Shown here: piece after piece, positions 1 to 11,064 of the stretch
How the letters are laid out: each line of letters starts with the position of its first letter
How positions within the stretch are numbered: position 1 is the stretch's first letter
From: Nemopilema nomurai
Taxonomy: Eukaryota; Cnidaria; Scyphozoa; Rhizostomeae; Rhizostomatidae
NCBI GenBank assembly: GCA_003864495.1
Contig: ML133408.1
Coordinates: forward strand, 174,185-238,184
Direction of reading: 5' to 3'
DNA: 64,000 bases
Program-made: the position numbers and the translations under genes
The notes under the pieces: generated by a model
What the model was told of the DNA's origin: nothing
The model's input: only the letters and a program-made list of their open reading frames with translations
Databases searched by the model: none

Positions 1-19
1 ATAGATATAGTATTGTATA

Positions 20-339
20 TATTTATATATACTGAGAACAGAGAACATGTCTCATTTCTAGCATATATTCTGTTTTATGTATTCTCTGTGCTCTAATTTG
101 AGTCACTATAAAAAGTCTCTACACGACAAAATTTGCAATTAAAGGGCACTTGAGGCTTAAGAAGTAGAAAAAAATCTTGGGAAAAACCTTGAGAATTTGT
201 CGTTTTGATTTGACGCTCTTGGATTTTTTCGCTACATTTAAATGAGATATTGATAATAGCCCAGCTGAACGTTATCGCATTGTGCTGCTTGTCTTTCAGT
301 TTGGAGGAGAATCTGAGATTCCGTTAATTCTTGAGAAGA
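20..339. repeat. 320-bp direct repeat, first copy
   Basis: This segment is repeated base for base at 341-660, and the two copies are separated by one ambiguous base at 340. No coding potential is visible in it. The exact identity and the single n at the junction point to two overlapping contig ends joined without merging rather than to a biological tandem repeat. Confidence 0.9.
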
Positions 340-340
340 N
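340..340. other. single-base assembly gap
   Basis: A lone n sits exactly between two identical 320-bp segments. Some scaffolding programs insert one n where adjoining contigs are predicted to overlap, which fits the duplicated flanks. The true sequence probably contains the 320-bp block once. Confidence 0.85.
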
Positions 341-660
341 TATTTATATATACTGAGAACAGAGAACATGTCTCATTTCTAGCATATATTCTGTTTTATG
401 TATTCTCTGTGCTCTAATTTGAGTCACTATAAAAAGTCTCTACACGACAAAATTTGCAATTAAAGGGCACTTGAGGCTTAAGAAGTAGAAAAAAATCTTG
501 GGAAAAACCTTGAGAATTTGTCGTTTTGATTTGACGCTCTTGGATTTTTTCGCTACATTTAAATGAGATATTGATAATAGCCCAGCTGAACGTTATCGCA
601 TTGTGCTGCTTGTCTTTCAGTTTGGAGGAGAATCTGAGATTCCGTTAATTCTTGAGAAGA
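341..660. repeat. 320-bp direct repeat, second copy
   Basis: Exact repeat of 20-339. The sequence continues into unique DNA after 660, whereas the first copy stops at the n at 340. Confidence 0.9.
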
Positions 661-2930
661 ACAATTTTGTAAAATGCACCATTCCGAAAGCAAGTCAAGC
701 CTTTCAACTAGAACTATCAATGGGAGTAGCAGATGCTGTTCTCAGAAATGGCATTCTGTAATGGCATTCTTTACACACAACAACAGGATACCTACTTTTT
801 ATGTACATATCAGTTTGTAAGCATTCTCTTGTTTTCAAGAGGAAGTTAAGATGCTGTTCTAAGAAGAAGAGTTGTGGTCAAAAATGGTCATTTACTTTAA
901 GGCTATAGTTTTTGTTTCATAAAAACGCTTTTTGAAAGCACGAATTTTTGTCATTCTAAATAAAAGGTTTTGGCCGAAAATTGACATTTTGCGAGGCTAT
1001 AATCATGTTTTTTGACAACGAAAATCTAGAGAGCATGCTTTTTTATCAATATAGACCAATACTTTCAATTGTTAGTATGCTTTTATTCGACCTACAAAGT
1101 GCACTGTTGCTAATATTGTTGGAAAATATCTCAAATTGAAAATCACTTATATTGGCAAAGGTTTAACTTTACCTTTTATATCGAAACGAATCAAAAAGCA
1201 GACATTGTTCTTGGCTAAAGTCATTATATAGACCGAGCTAGTCAAGGGAATTTTTGGATTTTAGAGCATTCTAATAGTACTTTAAAAAACCAAAATGTCA
1301 GGCCCACAATCAACCATTTTAAATGGGTATAAGCCTTGCTTTTTTAACTGGGCATTTCTTTGTTGAACTTAAGAGAAGAGTAATTATAATGTTTTAGCAT
1401 AATTAACATAAATACATTGTTATCGTTATATTAGAGTTTGAGTAAATAATTTCATATAGTAGAGATCAGAACGTGCATGATCAAGACCAGGTTCTCTTTG
1501 AAAAAATATGAAAGCAATTAGGTTTAAAAGACTGTTTTTATCTTTATATTTTTCATTCACGTTGTTATGATTTTCAAGCTAAAGTTCAAATGCATAAAAG
1601 ATGAAGATTCAAAATATGCACTCACAATATATTGTGTATCTGTGGAGGACAACAGCATCGTACTGGGCTCACTCCAAGGTTCACAAGTAATTCAGTAGGC
1701 TTGATCCTTCACCGCCTCAAGTCAGTGTAATCGAAGAATGTTTTGAGAGCCAATTGTTGATCCCCATATTTTCTCCCAATCTGTGTTTTTCTCCATTTTT
1801 TCTCCAAGCTTGATTATACTGCCATCTCTGTGTTGCGCCAGGATCAAAGTCAAAGAATGCGAGGCAAGTCTAATGTCTTTCTGACGCGCCTACGTTTTGT
1901 CCTACCTGTAAAAGTCAAAGCCGTTGGTGTGTAGTCTAAACATGTGTGATTAGTTACAAAAAAATGGACAAAACACCAGTAGCCCCGAAAAAGCTGTAAA
2001 AAGATCCTCGTTAAGAAGTATGAAGTATGCGAACGCAGAGATACCACTAGCGATATTCCTTATGGTTTTTTCGTCATTCTGTTACAGACAAAAAATACCC
2101 TCTAAGTGATTGCAATACTGATAAGGTTAAAACAGATACCAAGGAGAAGCTGCGTTCTTTTGGGTTCAAGTCGTAAACAAGTCCTTGATCTTCTTGAAAA
2201 GAAAGAAAATTTCATCAAGTAAGTGTATCTAGATAATCAGAGCAAAACATCGATGTGTACTATTGCCATGTGCAGCATTTCGATAACAACTCCGAGGACT
2301 CCAAAGCTTTAAAGTTGTGATATTGAAATTCCTTACAAAGAAATCTGGTATTTATTAAAAGATTTGAAGCTACATCCCAGTCTAAGATAACGGTGATGGA
2401 TTAGGAAATGACTGGTATTTTGGATTGTTAAGCAGTAAAGAATGCCTATTTTTTACCCGGTATTTAAGTGCATAAACCAGGATCCGAATTAAAAAATACT
2501 TTGCAGAATGATGGGCGAGTAAATAATCTAAAATCTGGGTTTTTGAGTTTACCGTTTTTTGCTTATTGACAACTGTGAGTACGAACAGTATGGAAGAATT
2601 GGTTGCTTTTGCAGAGCAGAAACGACATACAGTACTAGACCTTTAAAAACACTGGTATCAACAAAGCCTTCTTGACCTTTAGTGAAAAAACCATTGACTC
2701 CTCTATTAACAAACTGGGAGTAAATGAAATCAAAGTCTTACTCAAAAGCTATAAATATTGAAAACTACTTTCCTTTTCATTCGCGGCAAGACCACTTTAC
2801 AGGAGATCAGGAAAAGCAATTGTGAAAAATAATTCTTTTCTATAAACGGTGTTGCAGAGCGACAGTTGAATTAAATACTGCTTTAAAGAGGATCAATGAA
2901 ATTTTTAAAAAGCATTTGTTTAAAATGAGT
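661..2930. other. intergenic stretch, no gene recognised
   Basis: AT-rich sequence with stop codons in all frames at short intervals. The open frame on the minus strand at 1850-2047 has no recognisable motif. Around 2640-2760 the plus strand reads as short Lys/Ile/Ser-rich open pieces broken by stops, which could be a decayed element, but nothing identifies it. Confidence 0.5.
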
Positions 2931-4323
2931 TCCTACAAGCCTAATCTGAAGATAGCTCGGCTGAATATTAAAGAGGTGTCTCTGTGTATGATGTTCCAAT
3001 TTACCACTGCTTACAATCTTACGTAACTCAAGGTTACACACTTGTTAGTGTGATATTGCTTGTATATCTTTTCCAGTAAATTATCATCTGCATTGCTGCC
3101 AAGATTTTCAGAGATCAAAAAACTATTACGGAGTATTGAAGCAAAAGACAGCTCGTAAAAAACATTTCCTGTATTAGTTTTTTGCAAAACAACTGCTAGA
3201 AGACTCTGCTGTAATGAAGCTTAAGGGTGCACTACTGATCTTCTTTTTTAACAGAATGAAACCCATTTGTTGCACAATTAACACCACACCCATTCCATTT
3301 GAATTCAGAAAAACTGCTGTGCCGGCTTATAGTAAAACGTCCTCTTGCCTTTATAACATATAATCGTGGTTCAAAAGGCAGTGTGCATTGACTTTGAAGA
3401 AATGAAGCAAACAAGTTGGTTTCACGAAATGTTTGCAGAAATTTTACATGTTAGAAGTCATCCCAAATTTACATCCAAATTCGCTAGATAGACAACAGAG
3501 ATTTCATTTTTCTTGCAAAATCACATACAGCGGATCTAGATACTCATATCTACTCTTTCAAGGCTGCTCAAGACTTCCCAGCAAAAGCTAATAAATAAGA
3601 GGTAATTTACCACTAGTCTGTTACAAGATGGTAAAAGTTTTCAACACATTTGACAGAAACTATTCCCCAAGCACTATCTGCTTTAGCCTAACTAGTCCAA
3701 TCTCACGAGTTACCATTCACCTAAATTGGTTGAGAAACTACACTATTAAATTCTTCTAATGTTATAATTTTCGCAATTTTTAAGCAATGTAGTGAGCTTT
3801 CTAAACTTTCTCTTGCAAAAGTGTTTACCAAACTGGGGTTATACATTTAACACGAAAACTAAAATGGTGACGTCACTCTCAAAGAAAGTAGCGGAGGGAA
3901 AAACTAAGTCTTTGAATTTTAAGACGATACAACAGGTTAAACTTAATCTAACATACAAACTGCTTCAAACTGTTATATCCAAATTAACATCGCACTGAGC
4001 TGCACTTTTCTTGTACCAATGCTTCTTGATTTGCTTCCGACACCTAGAGACAGCTCTCCACGTAAAATGACACGCTGATGCATCAACTGCCATTTTCAAG
4101 CTGGATGACGTCGATTGGTAAATACCTGGTCATTGCCTGTGTTAGTTTCCATGGGAGGAACTTTTGCTGCACGTCTTACCGGCTTCGCAGTGTCCCAAAG
4201 TTCTGTTTATGCGCAGTGATACAAGGCAACATAAATGTCAATCAAACCACACATGCAAAGAGTGGGATCTTGTTATTCATCAACACCAATTTACCCATTA
4301 GCGTTAGCGGTCTTTGTCCCAAA
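2931..4323. other. 3' flank of calmodulin-like gene, no gene recognised
   Basis: No exon with supported splice sites was found here. Open frames at 3232-3414 (minus) and 3792-3998 and 4078-4338 (plus) lack motifs, and the last overlaps the terminal calmodulin-like exon on the opposite strand. Part of this interval is probably 3' untranslated sequence of the minus-strand gene. The same applies to 20638-22039 in copy B. Confidence 0.5.
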
Positions 4324-7300
4324 CTAAACCGAAGTTAGCATTTGCACGAATTCTAGAATGGAACAAAACGTTGATGAGGGACAGTAAAAATGTACTTTAC
4401 CTATACTATATATGCAATGAGGTTTTATGGAATTTGAAATGTTTAGAGGTACTTTAAGACTTTAAGAAAGCAATCAAGACAATGAATACTTGCAGGTAAT
4501 TTATTCAAAAACTTTACATTTATAGGTAATGACAGACAGTTAAATTGTGCTTTACCTGTGTTATATCTAAAATGAACTTTTAAGGAATCTGACATGTTTA
4601 GAGACACTTTACAAAAATAATCAAAATAATAAATAATTGTACTTGTGTGTATATAATTCAAAACTATGTACTTGTATCTAGAGAGACAACATCAAGAATA
4701 TCGTATCATTTCGAATCTTTTATTGCTGCAGCGCTTTCTAGCGCATCTATCCTACCATATTACATCCTCTTACGTCACATTTTATTCTAATAAACTTGTA
4801 CTGCAAAGTCAAATGATGCGTTTATTAGAATAGAAAAGGCACGCTTAATTTAAAAAAAAATCTCGGCTACTTAAGTTGGCCAGAGCCTTTTCCTTTCTGG
4901 CTTGCACTGCATTCAATGCCTTCAATTATCCATAGTAAAATTCTTGCGATTAAAGGGAATACAGTAAACATACCTTCATAGTTAATCTGCCCATCACCGT
5001 CAATATCGATTTCTGCTATCATTTCATCGACTTCCTCTTCGGAGAAAATCTCTCCCATTTCCAAGGCAGCATCTTTGAATTCCGCCACACTGATGGTGCC
5101 ACTCCCATCTGCATCAAAAACCCTGAAGGCATCCCTCAACATGTCCTCATCGCTGAAATCCTTCATCTTCATTGCCATCAAGCAGAGGAACTCAGGAAAG
5201 TCAATTATGCCGTTACCTGTGTGCAGAGAATTGATGAAGATCTTTTACAAAGGGTGTATTTTAATCTAATGCAATAACAGAGCTGATGCTAAGTGGTTTA
5301 GTTCCACATATAATGCCCTTTTATTGTGGTTTTCTATGTGGGGAATTGATGTCCATCACCTGGAATGATAGTGCTCTGCATAATGCAATGGTGCACCATG
5401 GTGTACCATTCGAAGGAAATGTTATGCTTCTAAACCAGCCCTACTCCACATTTCTTGCATTCGCAATGATCTAACTTTCAAAATTCAATTAAGCAAATTT
5501 CGTTTATACTTAAAATTATGTTCGTGGGGATTTCAGATTAAAAAGCTTCAGGATTAGCCTCGTTGTTATTTGCTCTTGAGCTAGTGAGGGAAGCTATTTT
5601 CAATTATTTCATACACGAGCTTCGTTATCCAACCATATAATAAACGGGAAGCCAAAGAAATCCATATATGTTCATCTCTTGACGATGGAAGCAATTCGCT
5701 TTATGAATCGCGTTGGTCAAAGATGCGGTCTCGTGTTATCTCATCCGATCAACATCATTCGACGAAAAATGAATACTTGGGACATCTTTGTTTACGCCAC
5801 AAAGAAGCTAATTACAGTTCATGGCATTTCTAGTTACAAAATGAGACATAATTTACTTGGAAACCGTCTTCAAGAAATGCAGACAGTGTTTAAGTGATCG
5901 AAGTCGCTAAGAAAGAGAGCTGACGACTGGCTAATATTAATCCCTTAAAGGCCACATTTGCGTTGTAAATTGAATTGGAAGTAATCAGGAATTATTAGCT
6001 TTTGAATGGTTAACCAAACTTTAGTAACTTGGAAATTGCTTCGACCTTGTCTTGACAGCAGATAAAAAGCGAAGCTCACTATTGCTATCCATATGTATTA
6101 GTCTCTAAGTAATGGCTTAGTGAGACATACTAGTGACCTTGTGTACCCAAGAAGGAATAACACCTTACCATCAAAATCTACATCATTGATAATATCTTGA
6201 AGTTCTTCTTCTGTGGGATTCTGGCCAAGAGTTCTCATTAGGTTGCCAAGCTCCTTTGTAGTTATGTACCCAGTTCCATCTTTATCGAATAAAGAGAACG
6301 CTTCTTTGAAATCTACAGAATAATATGAATAACATTAGTTGTTTATTAAAGTATTTGGTATGGATATTATTAGAAGCACTTGACATCGGAATCAAAATCA
6401 TTGGGAGTATATCTTTGCATTGCTTATAGATATTACAAAAGCAATTTTATTTGGAGTAAATAATATGGCAAGAAGTACGTTGAAGCTAATGTGCTAAATG
6501 CAATTAAATCCCATAGGTAATTTGCACAAAAAACTTAGACTCGAACAGAGAGCCTTGGAAGCAGTGTTTTCCCTGCTTTACGGAATCTCAATCATCCTTG
6601 CACCAGCTTTTGTCATGAAAACTATCAACACTATTTGAGATATATTTTCTCTAAGTAGGACTATCCCAATATTTTTAGGTGACTTATAAGCAATAATAGG
6701 AATTGATTAGAATGAGTGTAGGAGACTGAAAGCATAAAGACAATTTATGAGCAGAGGGAGAAAAACCCTGGAAGGGGATCAGCTACTAGGTCATTAAGAG
6801 TAGTCGTATCAAAAAGCAACAGACAGGCATGTTGTATGATGCCTTGCTTAAGCATCCGAAAATTTATTTCCCTTTATTCCACCTTTGTATCTTATATAAA
6901 ATCCTCTTTTTGCTATAACATCAAGCTCTTACGTCAAGCTGCTCAAAATCCTTGGTTGACTTGCAGTCTGTTACAGAATGCACTAAATGACATTAAGGAC
7001 TAGAAAACTTGATGGTGCTTTTACATTAGATTGCTGAACCTTTTATTTAGTTGTACCTTTTATTTCTTCTTCAGTAAGCTTCTCGACCTGAAAAAGTAAG
7101 GTAATAGTTTATAATTTAAATAACAACACAACGCAGCAGAGGCTTATAGGAACCACAGACAGGGCCGCATTTACGGCTGTCAGGGCCTTGGGACAAAAGT
7201 TGATGTGACCCCTTGAAATATGGGTAAGTGCATCGCTTACCATAGCGATAATATGAACTGCGTTGGAGAAAAATTTACCATTATCATTATTATCATCTTT

Positions 7301-8459
7301 ACCACCAACATTAATATTATTATTTCTAACATTGCCATCATTATTATCATCTTTATCATCAACATTATTAGTATAATCAGCATAACCATCATTCCATTAT
7401 CATCGTAATCCATATTATTTTATTGTCATCATCATCATAATCATCATCTTCATCATAATCATCATAATCAGCATCAATATTGGTGTACGTTGTCTCAGCT
7501 GCTGGCTAGTCAGCAAAGAAAACCCTCAATCCTGCCACTTGCCATCTTATCTAATTGAAGTTCGATACATGCATAAACAGAGTTTAATGTAGACTTATTC
7601 AGCAAACACTAAGCGTGCCACCCATATTGCTCCTGTTTGGACGCTTCAGATTTCGACTTTTATCAAAAACAGACTACCACCTGTATGATATCAACGTAGA
7701 CTTGGGTTGACGTGAATGCCTATTTATTACCATTTACTCACAAAAGGCAGGTAGTTTACACCCATCGCGTGGTTCTGTAAATTATTAGGCTTAGCACAAA
7801 TTACTTGTGCCTGTTGTTGACCCCTATCCTCGCTTTCTTTGTTAATTTCCCCCTTTTCTTTATTTATAAGAAGTACAAAAGTTGTAGGTATTTAGGCTAC
7901 TTGCTAACCTGCTTCACTGCATATTTAACTGAATATGGCAGACTGTAGCAGTTCATAGCTTCAAAAACACCAGTATCGTTTTTTCAATAGGTGCCTTGGC
8001 ATAGTACAGCATTGGCAGTTCTTACAAATGCTATAGAAACAGTTGCATCAAACACCATTCTCTTTATCCCTCCTCCCATTCCTCTTCCCTCTTTCCTTTC
8101 TATGCCCCCTAAACTTTGTCATCTTTACCACTCTTCTTTTCTCGTTAACTCTTTCTGTTGCTCTTGATTAAAATTTTAAATAGCTAAATTTCATGACCTT
8201 GATGCTGAAAACAGCAAGATCAAGATCAAACTTAAAAGAATCTTCTTTCCAGTTCTACTGTCTATAAAGTTAGACATAAGAGCACTACTCAAAATAACCA
8301 TTGCTTTCCTTCTGGTTCTAAAATGTTGTTTTACACAAAGAAGGCAAAGGCGGGCCTGGAGTACATAGAAAGCACTCTCATGTGTGAAATGATATGTTGG
8401 CTTAGCAGAAAAAAATGAACGCTATCCATCACCTTTGCAATGTCACGTGATTTCGCCAT
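4324..8459 (-). CDS. calmodulin-like EF-hand protein, copy A (5 coding exons)
   Basis: Predicted cytosolic calcium sensor of the calmodulin family, 157 residues. Exons on the minus strand: 8433-8459, 7057-7087, 6169-6312, 4974-5216 and 4324-4352, ending in TAG. Four EF-hand loops fall at about residues 29-40, 65-76, 102-113 and 138-149, each with Asp at position 1 and Glu at position 12; loop 1 has Thr at position 5. The N-lobe and the last hand closely match calmodulin, while the helix after loop 3 is divergent and the end reads QMLTSV instead of QMMTAK. The 31-bp and 144-bp exons match those of vertebrate calmodulin genes, and the 243-bp exon equals the vertebrate 107 and 136 fused. Exons 2 to 5 are firm. 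Exon 1 (starting MAKSRDIAK) is inferred from an ATG in a CpG-rich region, an in-phase donor and synonymous change in copy B. An alternative start is an ATG directly before a GTAAGC donor at 7241-7243. Confidence 0.88.
7280..7475. repeat. imperfect ATC/ATT trinucleotide tract, copy A
   Basis: Runs of ATC, ATT and CATCAT-type triplets with interruptions, lying in the first intron of the calmodulin-like gene. The tract differs in length from its partner at 25001-25197, as expected for a microsatellite. The open frame across it (7220-7408, Ile-rich) is a by-product of the repeat. Confidence 0.8.
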
Positions 8460-8660
8460 AGTCGTCGAACAATACGGTGCCTAGTTGGGTTCGCGCGTTC
8501 TAAATGGCCTATTGCGTCAATGACTTCCAAGTCGCGATGAAAATAGAAACGGAGCACCAGTTCCACGTCGTGCTAGATTACTCGCGGTGTTAAAATAATT
8601 TAAAATTAATACGTGTCTGTCAAAACGCATTGGTTTTGCTGGCCAACATGGCTTCTTCCA
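8460..8660 (-). promoter_or_regulatory. putative CpG-rich promoter of calmodulin-like gene, copy A
   Basis: The 200 bases upstream of the proposed start codon are richer in CG dinucleotides than their surroundings. They include a CACGTG-type site overlapping the first exon and, read on the minus strand, a CCAAT-like element near 8626-8632. An ATG in a GCC-like context on the plus strand near 8648 opens only about 30 codons, so a divergent transcript is possible but unsupported. Confidence 0.35.
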
Positions 8661-10974
8661 CAAATTTTCACTTGGGAAGAGAACATGGCCTAGCAGATGG
8701 CTGGTGTCAGATGACAACAGGATCAAACGTTGAAAATTAGAGCAAGTTATTTTGACTGTTTAAGTAGAAAGAAGTGAATTGCTTTATTCTTTAAGGTTGT
8801 AATGGAGAAGTTGGAGCATACTTTGCGTAAACTACAAGAAAAAGTCAAACGAAATTCTTTTTGTGGAGAAACATTGAATTTCGTTGGAGATAAATAATTT
8901 AATGTTGGAATTGGGATACAGAAAACTGTTCAAAGCTAGACATTTCACATTCAAAAATTTGACATTCATCGTTAAAACACTATAGATTAAGTATTTATTT
9001 GCTAGACAAAGTCTTTTAGAAAATTCACCATCCAATGTTCAAATTCAGACATTTAATGTCTCAATATTATAAATAATCGTTTAAATACTAAACATGCTAA
9101 GCGTTCATGTATTGAAAATTGCTGTTTGAATACCAAAAATCAAACATTTAGATAGTAACTCTATGTAAACCAGCAAAATTTGACTTTTGATATCCAGAAA
9201 TATGATTAGAATTGTTTGGTGCTAAATGCTTACTCTAAGAGCAGTACATAAGTTAGATCCCTGAGAATCGAGAGTAATTATTCGACAGACGCAAAATCCG
9301 ATGAGAAAATGTCCATTCCGGTTTGTGCTTACTCCTCTCACAGTATATTCGGAATATAAACAAATAGAGCTAAGCTGATTTTCTTCTATTGGCTTGGTGT
9401 TCCCCTGTCACCCCACCCTGTAAAGACGTATTTAATATTGTATAACTGTTGAGCCCATTGAAAAATTGTTGTTAATTCTGGCGCGTAACACCCTATTAAG
9501 GCCTTCAAAAATCCTTTTCTGAAATATGTTAATAGGTGCATACATTTGAACTTAAGACCACGCACCTGAAGATTAGACAAAAGAACGAAGGCATCTTCAT
9601 TTTAATAATGAGCCGATGAATAACCCCCTACACCCCCCACCCCCCCTCCCCCTCCTCTCCCCAACTTCTTCACAGAGCTGAGTTTTAAGTAGATTCCTTG
9701 GAAAACCATTCCAGATCCAATGACTAAAATGAGTAGACTCAGAATCTAAAATATTACAAAAACGCACAAAAATTGTCGGTGTTGGTCCTGAACGCAAAAG
9801 CGGACACTGGGCTCTCGTCAACCATTGTTAATCCCAGTAAGGAATTTTCGGAGTAAAGGAAACAGCAAGTGCCGAGAAGTTAATGACGTTGGTGGAAGCA
9901 AGATGCATTTGCTGTTCTAGATGTATTTGAAAATGTTCCAAGAATATTTGCTAACTTTTCCTGCTTCAAGGTATCTACAATTACTCAATGCGTTCAGCTA
10001 AGGTAGTTCTGTATGCAGAGCCCAACAAAACAGGTTTTAATACCATAAATCATAAGTAAATTACTCGAAAACTGTGGTGGGAATTCATAATTTTGAATTA
10101 ACTTAACATATCACAGATCAGCAGCGTTTTAATTTGAGGAGAATGATGGAGAAGATGTACGGCCAACACAGAAATCTGCTTCAAGATAGTTATTGCTATT
10201 AACTAGCGTCCTATAATACTATTGGAGCCAAGAGATTGTCACCGTACTTTGCCGAAGTGAAGTGATGTAAATCTCTAAACAAAGCTGAGTTATAGTTAAT
10301 CACAGAAGCGATGTAGAATAAATTGATTAAAAGCGCATGACAGCAGAACCTCAACGCTAATCAAGATCTAAAGACAGGAAGCTTTTGAAAACAGTTTAAG
10401 ATTCCTTAAAACCTAAAAGTGGAAAATGGACGAGATGGGGTCGAAGAAGTTGAATCAAACTGCGCCTTTGCTTTAAAAGCAACATTGCAAAATAATGAAT
10501 ATTGTAACGTATGAATTAAAAATGAGTGAATTAATGCATAGAAAACCAACATATAGATTCGGTTCATTAGCAAAAACGCCTGCATTTATTCTAATTGGCA
10601 GGTAAATCGTGCGAAGAACACAGCGATGAAGATTTGCTTGGATGTTTTCAGAGAATAGATGACATCACCCTCCTTAGTTTTTTCACGTTAGACTTACTAA
10701 AACCAATATGCCATTACCAAACGCAAGCTATTCACTGATAGACCTTGTATCGAGGTATTCTAGTCAAGATGAATTATAGACCGGTAAAGGCTGGCACGAA
10801 AGCACAAACATCGATGGATCCTTTGATCGTTCGCTTTGATTATACAGCATGACTAAAACAACTTTACGTCATGACAATTAATTTCTTACGCTTGCTTCTG
10901 TGTTCTTGGTCCTCGCTTTTGTATCTTGAACGTTGCAAATTGACGATTTCCGATGAAATTTAACCCTAATCCAG
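8661..10974. other. intergenic stretch, no gene recognised (copy A)
   Basis: AT-rich DNA without supported exons. It contains a C-rich tract at 9624-9662. The minus-strand frame at 9597-9821 is conserved in copy B only because the DNA is nearly identical, and it reads through the C-rich tract as Gly/Arg, so it is not taken as coding. Confidence 0.5.
9624..9662. repeat. C-rich polypyrimidine tract, copy A
   Basis: About 39 bases made almost only of C with a few T and A. The partner is at 27355-27393 in copy B. It may form unusual DNA structure, but no function is indicated. Confidence 0.8.
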
Positions 10975-11064
10975 TCAGAGAAATTCGTTAGTCTCAACAT
11001 CTTCTTCGCGTCTGTCAGGTCTTGGCCGGCTCACGAGCGAGTAGAATACGAAATAGCACTGTTG
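10975..11064 (-). CDS. candidate terminal exon of an unidentified gene, copy A
   Basis: On the minus strand a strong acceptor (pyrimidine-rich run ending in CCAG, just above 11064) is followed by 29 open codons and TGA at 10975-10977. In phase 0 the peptide is aromatic then acidic-basic, ending near EDVETNEFL. The exon lies in a 583-bp block (10698-11280) that shows no difference from copy B, unlike much of the flanking DNA. It is CpG-rich for this region. No upstream exon has been linked to it and no family is recognised, so it could equally be a regulatory element. The counterpart is 28705-28794. Confidence 0.27.
   Translation of the reverse strand, partial: QQCYFVFYSLVSRPRPDRREEDVETNEFL

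Noticed and set aside
7220..7408. Ile-rich plus-strand frame
   Set aside because: It is an artefact of the ATC/ATT microsatellite in an intron.
9597..9821. 74-codon minus-strand frame, identical in both copies
   Set aside because: It reads through a C-rich tract as Gly/Arg, begins at TTG and has no motif. Its identity reflects the near-identical duplicated DNA.
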